A stretch of 64,000 nt of DNA from Ecdyonurus torrentis (GCA_949318235.1 OX439127.1:24836815-24900814); one strand, 5' to 3'; counted from the stretch's first letter, positions 26,635 to 40,890 are shown. Notes: generated by a model not told the origin, from the letters alone. Made by a program: numbers and translations.

Positions 26635-27697
26635 CACATATAAATTTGCTTAAATGTAAATATTGTATAATATTGAATAATCAGTCGATTTTATCGTAAT
26701 ATTATAGTAAATTTACAAAACAAATGTTTGATTTATATAATTTTATTTAATAAACAAGTGGATTTTTTGTGTGTGTTTGAAGTACTATAAGATTATCAAG
26801 CATGAATCAAAATTTAAGAACATTATTATAGTGTCATGGTATTGTATAAGAAATGCTCGTAGTTTATTTTGACACGCAAGTGCAGAAAGACGTTATTAAG
26901 TAATACTGCAGACTTACAAAAAAAAAAAAAAATAATAAAAAAATAAAAACTTTTACACATAAAATTAAAAACAAATTTTCGACTTCCGAAATAAAAATAC
27001 TTCAATACAATATGACGTAATACAATCGTCATAATAAAATATTGATTAAATAATGTGTTTGTTATGTTATTTTTGTACACTAAAAATTTAAGCTCTCTTT
27101 CATAATTATGACAAGCCTTTATAATTAGAAGAGCAATAAAATTTGAATTTTTATTTAGTGCAACAACCCTAAAAGTAACAATTTTTGCTTGGATTTTTTT
27201 TTTTTTTTTTTAATTTGATTAAAAAAAAGTTAGTGTGACATTTTTCTGTTCACTACAGCTTTAAAAAAATAAATTAAAAACAAGTATATGATTGCGTGTC
27301 TGTGCTATAGCAAGACAGAGAAGGGAAGTAGTGGGGTGAGGTCTAAAAAATATTTTATTCCCATAAATTAAAACTGTGACATATAAAAGTAAAATTCATT
27401 TCTTGAATGAGCATAAAAATTTAAAAAGCAAAGAGTTAAAAAAAAAGTGTCTGTTTTAATATATCTCTCTTGAAAGATATTTTTCTTTGTCTTTATTTTA
27501 ACATTTCAACACTACTACACACAAAGGCTTTGCTGCAACCCTCTAAAATATTGTTTTAAAGTATTTTACAAAGTCTGATGTGTATATATACATATATACA
27601 AAGTTAGTCCCAAAGAATTTTTCTTTGCATTTCATTTTTGTCTAAAATTTTTACGTTAAGTTGGTAAGTGTTTATATTATAATATTTTGTGACCTAA

Positions 27698-27698
<1 letters not shown>

Positions 27699-27728
<30 letters not shown>

Positions 27729-27763
27729 CTTCTTCTTCTTCTTCTTCTTCTTCTTCTTCTTCT

Positions 27764-27795
<32 letters not shown>

Positions 27796-27807
27796 CCTTT
27801 TTTTTTT
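27699..27807 (+). repeat. (CTT)n followed by poly(T)
   Basis: About 23 CTT units, then T runs with one CC break. Same architecture as 12210-12361. Confidence 0.95.
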
Positions 27808-29726
27808 ATGTTTGCATAATTCACAACTTAACACGGTACAGCTTAAGTTGTCTCCGTGGAATTTCCCACAACTTTTTAACTTTGTGTAGTCAAAAGTAAA
27901 AAAAGAAAAAATAAAGAAAGAAAAAAATAAAATAAAAAAAAAAAAGAAGAAGAAGAAGGAGAAGCATATTTTTCAATATTTTTTCAACAGTTGTAAATAA
28001 ATATTTAATATAATTCTTAAAAAATACACACTACGCTTTTTTCTTCTTTGTTTTCTTTCAAAAAATCATATTATATATTATTTATATAAAAGTTTAAAGT
28101 TATTTACCTAAAGAAAAAACGTTTTAGTTAAGAATAGAAAAAAAATGTTTTAGTGTGCATGTCTTTTTAAAAATATATTTAAAAATAGAAAACTGCACTA
28201 TAATGCATGGCTGTTTACAATAATATACAAAACCTTTACATTTTAATAAATATCCTTGCTTTATTTTGTTTCACACTAAGAACCCTTTTTGACTCTTGAC
28301 ATTTAAATTTGTTCAGAATATGCATATTAAATAAAAAAAAAAAAATCCCCTGTATAGAAAGATGATTATATTTCAAGATTATATGTATTTATTCTATTCA
28401 CACGATGTAATAAAAATCGATGGTGCAATAATTTTAATCTGCAATATTTTTGACACATATTTTTGTGCAATATCAATGTCAAAAGATTGCATTGACATTT
28501 CTTGGTTAAAACAAAAACAACATCAAAATATAAACAATCGTGTAAAGAACAGCACTTAAATAAAGTACAATATGTACATTTAATTTAAAACTAAAATTTA
28601 CATTCAGTGAAAGTTGTTTAACATTCTTTATACTCAAGTCAATTTAATGTAATTATAAATTTTAATACAATTAACTTCATTACACAGGTAAAGGATCTTA
28701 CTTTAGTTTGTTAATCGCATGATATAATTAGATGCTCTATAGTATTATAGAGCAAAAGTGCTTTATAAATGTTAATTTATACAAAAAAATAATAAGCTTA
28801 TGGAACTTTACGTAAAATAGTTTTGTCTCTGTTTCACATTTTGTACATTTTGTGCTTTTCATTAATTATTTCTTTAATAATATTAAGTTGTCAAAATTAT
28901 GTGCAAGACGAGACTTACGATTTGAAAACGAGTTACCATGTATTATACGTATTGGTATTTTTAATCTTGTTTTATGTTTAATGCATAAAATAAAAAAAAA
29001 AATAAAAAATCAAGGATTGCCATTTAAGCAGCAGGTATTTAAATTACTTCAAAAATCAGGAGGGAAAAAATTATTTATAAATTTCTCTATATATTTAGAA
29101 TGCTCTCAACAATTTTATAAAAAACTGTACCACCTTAAAAAAAATGTGTGTGCAATTTAGTAAAAATACCCAATGAACAAATAAAATAAAACCAAAATGA
29201 AGAAGCAAATTTTATACTTTAAGTCAATATAGCAAACCAAGAGATTTACCAATTTAATAAGAAGTAGGTAAAGTATAAAAAAAAAGCAAGTAACGTAGAT
29301 TTATATTCAGTTTCAAGTTGGTCTCAACTCTTGCCAACAAATTGCACGGGAGTGTTATAATAAGACTAATGTCAATATCTTCACGCTCTTTTTGCTTTCC
29401 TTATTCCTTTTTTCTTGTCTTTTATTATTATTATTTTCTTTTTATATATTATTATTTTCTTTCAATTGTGAAGTGTATCCAAGCAAGCAACGAAGCTTCT
29501 ATACTTTCTTCCCCTTACTTGTGTTCGTTCTCTTACATCCCTTCTAAACTCTCTTCTCTTTGCCTTGCTCACTTGCAGTCGCAAAAATCGTATACTCGTC
29601 ACACTTGATTCTGATGAAAGAACCAATACTAATGCTTTTATATAGTGTTAACAATTTCGTTCTTATATACGAGTATAAATGGATAAAATCATACATTAAG
29701 AAATGAGTGTATGTGCGTATGTGTGT

Positions 29727-29837
<111 letters not shown>

Positions 29838-31542
29838 TGCTAATATTGCTATATCTTTGCTATAAAAAGTTTTTATTAAATGATTGTTATTACAAGAGAC
29901 TTTGTTTGTTCGATTGGTAAATTTTTGCAAAGCTGCCAGGTAGGTATGTATATAACACTTTTCCTCTCTCTTAACTATAAATTTTAGTTTACAGTAAAAG
30001 CTATTGCAGTATGTATATTTTGATCACGGTAATCCCCTGGCTTGTTTTATATTGGATTACTTTGAAATTTAGAGGATAGAAAAATGGTTACTAAAAGAGA
30101 TTATACGATAAAATGTGACTATAAATGTCTCGTAACTACTGTATCTACAAGTAATGAAAATACAGAATTATTATATTATTCTATTAAACAAATCAAGAAA
30201 TCTGGTTATACTATCAATTTGTATTTATATAATAACAATATACACTAGTGAATATATATATATTATATACTCTACTATTTTAGGAACTTTAATATAGTTT
30301 TCTCTTACAAGATTCTAAAATCAGAAACAGCTAACACTACAATAGTTTTTTTTAGTCTCAAAACTTCAACTTTATTTCATAATGTTGAGACTGTAGGGAT
30401 ACATCCAATAAAACATGAAAATGATAAATGTATTCAGTATCCTTAAATCCAAAAATAATACAATAGGATTTGGATGCTAATAGATTTTTTTTTTTAATAA
30501 TAATAATAAAATAAAATCATAAAATATTAAGACCGGCGGGCACCATTAAACTTTATTAAGTAAGAGAAGATTAGTTTAATTTCCTTATATTACAACTTTA
30601 TAATTATATTATCAAGTTTAAGACAAAGAACATTAATTATAAGTATTTATAGTCATTTTATTATTGTTAATAACAACTATAACATTATTTAACTATATAG
30701 TAATAAACAAAACAACGAGAAGCATTCAACAAAACCACGAACAAAAAAGTACTTCTTGCATCATAACTTATTGTTAGAGCTGTAGAACATAATAGCTTTT
30801 ATTTTCCGCAAGCATAAACAGCCAAGCAAATAAAGTCCATAAATAAATCCTTGTTCTGATTCTACTTACTGGTAAGCCCTTTTTTTTTTTCTTTTTTTTT
30901 TTATTCGCCTTCTTTTTTTCTTTGCCTTCTTCTCTCTCTTTCTCTTTCTCTCTCTCTTTTTCTTTTTATATTTCCCTTTTTGTTCGAAAATATAAGAGTT
31001 ATGTAGTATTTTCCTTCTGTCTAACGTCAACATTAAGAGCTCCTATCTAAGTGTCTAGTGATTTACGAAGTAGATTACAATATATTATTGAATTTAGGGA
31101 ACGAGATAGAGGTCAAATACTGTATCTACACAGAATTTGATGGTCTATTGCTATATCAAATCTTGGATAAATTTAAAACTTATTTTATCAGTAGCCTTAA
31201 ATGGAAAGTTAGGGGTATGTCTGTTAAGATCTGAAATATATGCAAGGGGCCTTTCTGAAATAAGGATGAAAATAGTGATTGAAATTAACGTAATCTTATA
31301 AATTACGTAATTAACTTTCTCGCCTAAAATTTCAAAAACCCGTAACTCAGAATTTTACAACTGATAAATCATACGTTATTTAACATATCTGGAACCAAAG
31401 TAGGCTAGCGATGCAAAGTATCATTATATCAAATTATTAATTTATTATTTTATATATCTTTTATATCAAGGATTCAATCAATAAAGTTTTTAACCTAGTT
31501 TTTTTTTTTTTTTTCAAACTTGCGTTTATGTACTCATAAACT

Positions 31543-31590
31543 ATTATTATTACCACTATTATTATTATTATATATTATTATTATTATTAT
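31543..31590 (+). repeat. (ATT)n microsatellite
   Basis: Imperfect ATT array. Confidence 0.85.
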
Positions 31591-31950
31591 GATTATTTGT
31601 ACCACTCTACAAAGCAAAAAAAAAAGGGGGAAATACAGGCGAGTTGGAGCAATAGTCATGTATGACAATCGCAACAACGTAGTACGTATAAGTATACTGC
31701 AGGAACTAATTAACGTGGATATAATTAAATCTGTTGAATACAATATGAATCGTATTATTATTCATAATATAATACATAGATACACATTTCCTTTGACTCT
31801 ATTTATTGCAGTAACTAATGTAATACAATAATGACGAGAAAATAATGAAGTATTTTTTTTATTTTTTTAATTAGCAATAAAAAAAAATCTCGAATGCTGT
31901 ATACATTACATTTACATCATTGCCCTTATTATTTTTAAATCAATCTCATA

Positions 31951-31984
31951 TTCTCTCTCTCTCTCTCTCTTTCTCTTTCTCTTT
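31951..31984 (+). repeat. (CT)n microsatellite
   Basis: CT array with TTT steps at its 3' end. Confidence 0.9.
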
Positions 31985-32148
31985 AGATATATCTCTTCTG
32001 TTTCTATTTATAGAATATATACACCTCGTGTATAAAAGATTTAACACGCTCTAAATATTTAATGTGCAATGGAAATGGCACATTGAAACAATGAAAAGTT
32101 TTGTATAAAAGCAAACTGTATAGAACAAGCTGTATTGAACTACACATT

Positions 32149-32183
32149 CAATATATATATATATGTATATATATATATGTATA

Positions 32184-32263
<80 letters not shown>

Positions 32264-32268
32264 TAATA
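32149..32268 (+). repeat. (AT)n/(TATG) array
   Basis: AT array with regularly spaced ATGTAT variants in its first half and pure AT in the second. Confidence 0.95.
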
Positions 32269-33289
32269 TAATAGGAAAAGACACACACACAACATATCAT
32301 ACTATACAAGGGAGTAACAAGGAGACCTACATATAAAATTATATAGAATTTTATGGCATATACAGTATAATATATTATATACATATTTTCATCCTACCAA
32401 TAAAATACAAAATGAATAATACTCGTTCAAAAATGTACACGAAGCACAGATTATTTGAAGTTTCTTGAAACATTATATAACTTTTATATATTATGATATG
32501 AAAATTGTTAATTGATATTCTAAAGTAATCTAAATAAATTTAATTTAAAGTAATGGATTAAAATGTCAAAAACAAATTGCATGGCATCAATGTTGTGTTG
32601 CTATATATATATATCAGGCTTTATACTATAAGAGATAAATATACATTACTTGTATGAATAATAGAAGAAAAACCTTTATACGTTTTTACATCATAGAGGG
32701 AAAAATAAAATAAAAAAGATACAAGAATTCCATAGAAGATAAATCAAGATGATGTAACTTCAAAATTGCTCCTAGGGATTATAAATTAGAAATAATTTAT
32801 CAAAATATTGTTATAAAACATGAAATACATTTTCTAGCAATATTTGAAAGGGATAAATAATATTCAAGAGAATTTATTATTAATATTCATAAATTATTAT
32901 ATTTCATCTTTAATTATTCATATTTATATGAAATAAACAAATAATTCTTAAATAATTTTTAAGTTATAATAAAGTTTCTTTTAAATATTTAAATTTGAAA
33001 TTATCGGAACATGAATTATTTAAAACAAAAGCAATAATAACATGCTAACATTATAACATGCTAATAGCATATAAATATATTTGAATAACGTATTGATAAT
33101 TTTTGTTAGATTAATAATTTCTCTAAGTTAATTATTAAATGTTTTTACTATTTATGTGTATTATATACACATACATATAAATTCTTTACAAAAGTTATGG
33201 TAGTCAAAGTGTTTTTTTCTATACTAATTTAATTTTGTACCAGTATTAAGTGTAACGACCTCTGTATCTCTCTCTCTCTCATTTCATAT

Positions 33290-33583
33290 AATTCTAGAAG
33301 GTGTATGCACATGACGTCATATTTATGCACTGGGACGCCATACTGGAGTAATAAATAGCATTGCATAGCATAGGACAAACTTCATTTTTGGCTATTTTCT
33401 TTGGGAAATCGGTTAATTATTGTTCTCTCACACTTGAGATTCAACCTATTAACAGCATCAATGCTCTCTAAAATATTGACTTAGTACTTTTAAACTGCCA
33501 AAATTAATCATTTTCCTATACCGGTCCATGTATTGAGTAATCCAACATGGCGTTGACTTAAATATAAATACATGGACCCTATA
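33290..33583 (-). repeat. Dispersed repeat family A, copy 3 (inverted)
   Basis: The reverse complement matches copies 1 and 2 over their length: CTATAGGGTCCATG, AACGCCATGTTGGATTACTC, TTTGGCAGTTTAAAAG, TAGAGAGCATTGATGCTGTT, TTTCCCAAAGAAAATAGCC, TACTCCAGTATGGCGTCCCA and TGACGTCATGTGCATACACC. Lying 32 kb away in the opposite orientation shows the family is dispersed rather than a local tandem duplicate. Confidence 0.8.
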
Positions 33584-33603
33584 ATATAATATGTATATGT
33601 TAT

Positions 33604-33642
33604 ACACACACACACACTACGTACGTACGTACGTACGTACGT
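33604..33642 (+). repeat. (AC)n then (TACG)n microsatellite
   Basis: Short AC array followed by about six TACG units (33618-33642). TACG is self-complementary, so the array is palindromic. It abuts family-A copy 3. Confidence 0.95.
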
Positions 33643-34941
33643 CTGTTACTCATTATGTATTCATGAATAAAATATAAGGTTAGCGTCTTTCTAGAACTCC
33701 TTTTGCACAAGCTAACTTACATTATATTAGAAGTATGAAAAGGTAATGTCTGTATACTACTTACTTTCTTATTTCATATTGTAAATTAAATCTTCTTTGC
33801 TGGCAAATGAGCTCTATATATTGCACGCCTATATAAATATATCTTGCGTTTTATTTCACGTTCATTTACAAGATGAATAAGATGAAGTGTATAGTCTTTT
33901 CTCTCTCTCGCTCTAATTCTCTCGCACTTCGTTAAAATATAGACTGGATGTGCGAATACCTATACCTATACGCATACATTATTGCAGATAATTATATTTA
34001 CGCTTGAAATATGTATAAGGGAAGGTGAGAGATTTACATGCATCACATCTTTGTTAATTATCTTCATTTCAATTTTCAAAGTATACTTAATTACATAATT
34101 ACAGAAGCTCGTTATTTAAATTTTAAAATGGTTTCTTAGGGCATATAAAGTTATAATCTTAATAACGCTGTATTTTATGACAGGAATTTTGTTGGGTTCA
34201 TTAATTTATTTAAGACTTACACTATATTTTATTCAAATTTTAAAACTTTAAATATAGTTTATTTTTAATAGTCTTTTCAGGTTAATGTAATTGACATTCT
34301 AAAAATATTTAAGAATACTATAATAAATAAACTAACAAAATAAATCAGTTTTCAGGAAATAAAATCTTGACAAATAGCACAGTCAAGTTTATTAGAACAG
34401 TAGCGATAGGACCCATCAACTGAACCATTCAGTTCCGCTAAGTGCCCTGTTAAGTATTTACGTTCTTTCTAACATTTCAAATTTGATTGATTTTAATACA
34501 TGTAGTATTTCCAAGTTATTGCATTAAATTGTCAATATAATGCTCAAATAAATCATACAGTATTTACTTAATGTCAAACTAACTTTCTCCCTTTTACAAT
34601 TTTACTTAATAATTCTGAAGCGCAGTATAAATAACATAAACATTTTAGTTTTGCACTAAAAATATATATACGTATATAATATTAAATATACTTTTTTACT
34701 TCTTTTTCATACCATCCTTTTAAATTTGATATGAAATCTATTTTCTATAATATATGCTATCGAACTATCGAAAGCAATAACTTATCGCAAAACGTTAAAA
34801 AAAATATATATATATTATTGACTTTTTTATTCACATATTTTCAGAATATATGTATATTTTAAAATTACCAATACAATTTTTCAAGTAGAGCTAAAGTTTA
34901 TGAGATTTATTGGTTTGTGATGGTATCACTGGAGCAGCAAA

Positions 34942-35070
<129 letters not shown>

Positions 35071-35308
35071 GATATTACATACCAGGTTATATGTATATAT
35101 AATATATATGTGTAGGTGAAAAAGGGGGAATACATGCAGAGAGAGATTACCAAGTCCAACAGGTTCATATAAGGTTTGCGAGAGCATCAATATATTGCTA
35201 GCCAGCATCCTTTGCCAATATCAACTGTAACAATTTTATCTTCCTCTCATAACTTTTCATGTTCATAAAAGTAAAAGTACTGCTTTTCTGATAATGATGG
35301 TAGGAGGA

Positions 35309-35334
35309 AAAAAAAAAAAAAAAAAAAAAAAAAA
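35309..35334 (+). repeat. Poly(A), about 26 bases
   Basis: Uninterrupted A run. Confidence 0.95.
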
Positions 35335-37224
35335 GACTATAATATTGTATAGGAACACAAAAACCCTTTTTGTTATATAATCCGAAAGCTATTTAAACTG
35401 CTTAACTTTTATTGCGTTTAAAATAAATTTCCTCGCCTTTTTTTTTTTTTAATTTTTTTTTTACATTTTTTTTATAAGAGTAATTTACTATGTATTTTTA
35501 TCTGATGATATTTTATATTAAATATTTTACAACTTACGCATAATGTATATATGTGTATGTGTGCATGTGCATTATATATATATATAGTGTTATTATATTG
35601 ATATTGTGTGTTAAAGTTAAAGATAAAATGTGAAAGGTACAGTGAAGTTAAAAGTATCGTGTTTCATTCTTATTATTATTACAAACACAGATGATGAAAT
35701 TTTTGTAACTTTGTACAAAAAGTTCATGAACAAGTCAAAACAAAAGACAAGCAAGCGATTTTCGTATTTTCACAAATGAACAAAGCGAGTCACAAAATAA
35801 ACTTTTGTTAGAGGGTTGATACTGTATGTGACAAAACGATACAAGAGCTCAATATGAAGAAATTCGAGATAGAATTACTCGATAATTATCTAAAATGTAA
35901 CTCATCTTATAAGAATTAAAGCTAAGAGAAAATAAAAATACGATCGAATTGTTAAATCAAAAGAAATTGCTGGGATTACTGTTTATCAAGCTTATAAATA
36001 AGTATTTAATAATAAGTTTCATGAGATATAAAGTAATGAGTATCAATGATAAATATTCACTTTGTAAAATGTTCTTTGTGTCACCATAATGTTATAATAA
36101 AAAACAAACATACTGTACAATTTCCATAGCAATGCTTCTAAAAAAGTGCACCGTAAAGGCTTGTTCACACAAAGCATGAACATTAATATGCAACGGATTT
36201 TATTGCATGCGATCTACAAATTTAGAATATTTAATTATTCAGCAACAGACAAGTACAAATACACTGAATATACAAAATACACAGAATATAATCAAAAAGG
36301 CTTCAAACATTAATATAATAATCACGGTTTATTCAACCTTGTATATTAACATAAATTAAAGACAAAATATGCAACTACTATAATAGGTATTTATATTATA
36401 TAATATATATCCATTTAAAAGCATTAAATTACAATTAAATATTAAAATAAATATTAAATATAAAATTAATTAAATAAAATAGAAATGAAATTATATGCAA
36501 TATAATATATTTGCATTTAGGTGGGGTTTAATGTAAATACTGCACCATGTTATCAGGCCCTAATGTAAGACTAATAAACTGCGCAGTAGAATTTTTGGTA
36601 AATATTTTGAAAAAAATTATTCCGAAGTCTATAATATAGTTAATGCTGTTTTTATTTTCAAATCTTAAAGGTTTATTAAATTTTAAATATAACATTAAAT
36701 TTTGAAATTTTAAACTATATTAATATTCTACTCATCATTAATTAAAATAATTTCAACAAAAAGTGTCATTTCACGGCAGTTACAGTTACATAAATTAACG
36801 ACGAGTTTGTTGCTATTTTACACAAAACTTTAACAGTGAAAATTGATATTTCTTTTAGCTGCAATTATATGAAAAAATAATATTACGTATTGCAATAATT
36901 ACAACTTTTTTAAAGTGCTGTTGTAGTTTTAAAAAAATATAAAAAACAAAGGAAACAGTTTCATAATGTGTAAATGTAAATGTGTTACTAACGTACTTCT
37001 TATAAAGGAGTTTTTACTGAAGTTAAGTATTTTATTTTGTAATATTTTACAAGTATGCACACTTAAACATATTTCTATTATTATTCACTGAATGCATTTA
37101 ATTTTCTAGTAAACAAAACCATTGCATCATTGTTTTATTTTGTTAATATTATATTTCAACAAAAACATTTTTTTCATTATATATATATATTATACATATT
37201 ATATTCTTTTATTCATGTTTTCAG

Positions 37225-37600
37225 ATCTTTTATTTCTCTCTTTTTTTCCTGCTTCTTATTATAACGCTCACATTGAGGTCACAGTAGGTCAAGATTGTGT
37301 TCTCTTGATTACATGGTAAAGTGTGTATAGGGACGAAAGAAGGGAGTATCCCTTGTGTCTAAGAAACTACCGATATGTGTTTCTGTACCCGGCTACTTCA
37401 ATTTACGATTTTGCTGTACTCCTCCCACTTTGCGCAACGAGTTACATGGGAGGAAACGTATTATTATTATTATACTGGTGAGAGCTCTAGTGTTAAATAC
37501 TTACATACTGTAACTGTGGAAATCAACACTGGACTCGGTTGTTAATTCAGCAACTCTTAAGCTGAGCAACTCTGTGTATTATTGTTCTATATTATTATAC
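37225..37600. other. G+C-richer patch containing a DR4-type direct repeat
   Basis: Base composition is less AT-biased than in the flanks. It contains AGGTCA-CAGT-AGGTCA at 37276-37291, a perfect direct repeat of nuclear-receptor half sites with 4-base spacing. A splice-acceptor-like TTTTCAG and a donor-like ATG|GTAAAG bracket 37225-37317 with one open frame, but the peptide resembles nothing known in KChIPs. The patch could be an old repeat, a regulatory segment or an unrecognised non-coding exon. Confidence 0.35.
37276..37291 (+). promoter_or_regulatory. DR4-type nuclear receptor half-site repeat (sequence match only)
   Basis: AGGTCA, four bases (CAGT), AGGTCA, exactly. Known: direct repeats of AGGTCA spaced by 1-5 bases are bound by RXR/USP-class heterodimers. 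Function here is unproven; a single site can arise by chance or ride in a repeat. Confidence 0.35.
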
Positions 37601-37912
37601 ATATTATCTTGCTCTGTCTACTTAAATCTACCACTTTCATACACTCTTGCAAAATGTTAATTGCTTTGTTTTGCAACATTTAAATGGTATAATTATATTA
37701 AACTAGTAACAAAAGACAAATATATATATACATTTAATTTTTTTTAATATCTTTAAACAAACACAAAACTGAGGAGAGTAAAAAAGAAAAAAGAAAAAAA
37801 AGTATATACCTAGAGCATTTTGAAGTTTTTTTACTCCACACTTTGTCATTTTTGTTTTAAATAGATTATTTAAAAACTCTTGATCAAATAAGTGTACGAA
37901 TAGTATATACGT

Positions 37913-37946
37913 TTATGCGGTACGAATGTAGTTACGTACCGCATAA
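37913..37946. repeat. Perfect hairpin, 12-bp stem
   Basis: TTATGCGGTACG (37913-37924) and CGTACCGCATAA (37935-37946) are exact inverted copies around a 10-base loop. This is notable for its G+C content in AT-rich DNA. No terminator or RNA context is apparent. Confidence 0.7.
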
Positions 37947-38149
37947 TGAAAACTATTTTCTTCAAATTCTGATATTTGCGAGTGCTAGACTGTACATACG
38001 CTTGTGAAAACACATTTCAACATTCAAATTCAGCGCGTATTTTTCTCGTAGTACTAACATGGCAAATTTGGTGTGAATTTTTTTGAATGGTAATAATAAA
38101 TTATCACAATCGTCACAATCATGTATACAGTACGTTGTAATCTGTCTGT

Positions 38150-38152
<3 letters not shown>

Positions 38153-38209
<57 letters not shown>
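38153..38209 (+). repeat. (CT)n microsatellite
   Basis: About 57 bases, nearly pure. Confidence 0.95.
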
Positions 38210-38211
<2 letters not shown>

Positions 38212-39132
38212 GTGTATTTGCTATTATAATACTGATAATCGTAGAGAAAGTAGTTATTATACTATGGATTAAAAACTTAAATTTATAAATTTTATATATA
38301 TATTATTTATATTATATATAATTCAAACAAATTCAATGAAGTTATTGTCATATAAAAATGTCTCATAAGAAAACTTCAATTAAAATATTTTATTTGTAAT
38401 TACAAAGATTAAAATAAACAAATTGCAATATGTATTTTACGATCATGTTGTTGATAAATATGCTTCATTTAGTCATATAATTGTAGCCAATAGTCATAAA
38501 TTTTAACCAGTATGATGGGAAATTAATTCGAATGATATTTTACCACATTTATTACTGCGATATATATACAATTTCATAGTAAAATATTAAAATAACAAAT
38601 TACATTTGTTTTTATTTTATTTGTTTATTTTAATAGGATATAATAACAATATAATGAAAACAAAATATAACAAAGAACATTTAATTATTCAACCAAACGT
38701 CAAGTTAAACATTGCGTAATATAGTTAATTTTAAAATATTTAAAATATAAATAATCTAATGTATAAAGTTTGCAGCAATGAATAACGCTGCTTTTATAAA
38801 TATTTCGTGTATATTGCTAAACATTATATTATAAAAAAATATGATATAAAAAAGTTTTTTTTTTTTTCCCGTCATTTAGGTACAATACATCAAGTAAATG
38901 ACTCTCTTAAGATCATTTAGAAATTGAGGTCGGTGTTTCCCTATCTACTTTCAAGAATGAGCTTTAAAGAGGGTTAAGAAAAAAAAATCATTTATAATAA
39001 TATATAATATAGTGTATAGTTGATTTTAGTTGAAAGATTGATGGATGGCTCTTACGTGAAAGCTATTGTATATAGTGAATGGTCTAAGACTGGCTTGTAT
39101 TGACGACCACTACTCTTTAACATGATAGAACA

Positions 39133-39206
<74 letters not shown>

Positions 39207-39235
39207 ACTCTCTCTATCTCTCTCTTTTTCTCTCA
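39133..39235 (+). repeat. (CT)n tract, interrupted
   Basis: About 100 bases of CT with TTC, TTT, CA and TA breaks. Confidence 0.95.
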
Positions 39236-39446
39236 AAAATTCTATCTACTTTTGAAATAAGCTGTACTGTTCTAATACATATTGTTAAGAGATAAGCTTT
39301 TAAAAGATTCATTATGATTTAACAATATAAACCTCTTCATATAAAACATCTTCACACGTGAAAATATCTCTTTATCACAAAGAATAAAGTAATTTATATA
39401 ATGAGATGTTTTTCATTTGCATAAAGTGAAGGAAAATGATATATAA

Positions 39447-39450
39447 GGAG

Positions 39451-39525
<75 letters not shown>
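39447..39525 (+). repeat. (GA)n microsatellite
   Basis: GGAGGAGGA leader, then a pure GA array; it lies about 0.2 kb from the CT tract and in the opposite sense. Confidence 0.95.
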
Positions 39526-39528
<3 letters not shown>

Positions 39529-40337
39529 AGAGAGCGCAAAAAAGGATTATTATTATTTATAATATTTCTTTCATTTAATAATTTGAAAATTTAATTAATG
39601 TAATTTCAGCTACACAAAAACCATTATAAAGAGAAAATAATTTTCTTCAATGGCTTCTTTCCAATAAATTTGTGGAAAGCATTTCCATTATATAGTATAC
39701 AACATTTTGTAAGCAACTATATGATGAACTAATATACAAATAAATGCAGTTCAATTCGCTTTATATTCCGCTGTAGAGATTACTTTTCTAGAAATGAAAA
39801 TGATAAGAAAGAAATGTAAAGGGAAGAATCTAGAGCAATTGGAAAAAAGAAAGCAAAAGAGAGGGGGTAAAAAAAAAAAAAAAAAAAATGAACAGAGAAC
39901 GGAGATTGAAAAGAGGCATCATGATTACATTCATCTGTTCATTACAATGCAGTTTATTATGTTTGAACATTGTAGCTAGATGCAATTGCAAATATCTATC
40001 GAGTATATTTAATCAAACAAAGTGACGTCAAGCTTAAGTCAATTATACATAATATATATTACACAAACAAACACATATACATAATCCTTCCATCCAGTTG
40101 GACACATGATGTACTACACAATACATAATATGATATGCAATGCACTGATTGTACATTACTATACTCTGTATACAGTTAGCATAAGTGGTTACATTATGTG
40201 TGTTCGTGAATATTGTAATTCAATTAGTAAATGAATGCGTTATTTCTACATAATGTTTTATGAAATATCAATGATAATTTGTTGCATGAGGACTTTTACT
40301 ATCAAAAGTAGAAATTCATGATATTAAGACTGAAATG

Positions 40338-40890
40338 TTCTCTCCTGGGTATGGTGGGATTATATTTCGCGATTTCCGTAAAGCTGGATGCCTGCCTACA
40401 AAAAACGAGGCACTTAAAAGTGGGGGTGGTTCTTATAGCCTCCTACACTAATACCTCGGCCGCTCCGCGTCCGTAAACGCGAGCTAGGCTTAGGAACTTA
40501 CCCACCCCTACACCTAGTTATTCTTTATAGGGCGGAGACGAAGGCAACTCCGGGCCCTTGAACCGAACTCAACTGCTCGATGTCTAGCTTTTCCTTCTTA
40601 TTTATAACACCAACACCGGGCTCTTGTTAGAGACAAGGTGGAGGTGAGAATACTTTGATACCACTTTAAGAAAAAATGGAGACAAAGTGGTAGTAATGAC
40701 AAAGAACTTGACGAATTAAACACGTTGTGCACTATGCTAGCTGTGCCTAGGATTGCAGCTTTCTACGACTCGAACATTGCCAAGATAATATATGGCTTTT
40801 CTATTGCTGCCAACCAGTCCTATACTAACCAGACTATTAGTAGGAATTACATGCCATCCCAGTTTTATCGTCATTATTATTGATATTATT
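40338..40890 (+). mobile_element. G+C-richer transposon-like remnant (class not assigned)
   Basis: A roughly 550-base island with clearly higher G+C than the flanks, including CTCGGCCGCTCCGCGTCCG and GAAGGCAACTCCGGGCCCTT. Frames are broken by stops, apart from about 50 open codons (roughly 40700-40860) with a complex, non-repetitive composition. It ends in TCATTATTATTGATATTATT, which resembles the simple tail of a retroposon. I recognise no domain. A decayed LINE fragment on the + strand is the most natural reading; an old processed pseudogene is possible. Confidence 0.4.

Noticed and set aside
28852..29160. Plus-strand open frame of 102 codons, Lys/Ile/Phe-rich with a few complex stretches
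   Set aside because: Composition fits AT-rich chance translation, it lacks a convincing ATG, and no family is recognised.
34418..34434. Small hairpin AACTGAA-CCA-TTCAGTT
   Set aside because: A 7-bp stem is too short to be meaningful alone in 64 kb.
37225..37317. Possible small exon bracketed by TTTTCAG and ATG|GTAAAG
   Set aside because: Only one frame is open and its peptide has no similarity to KChIP N termini; the phase does not help decide. Needs transcript data.
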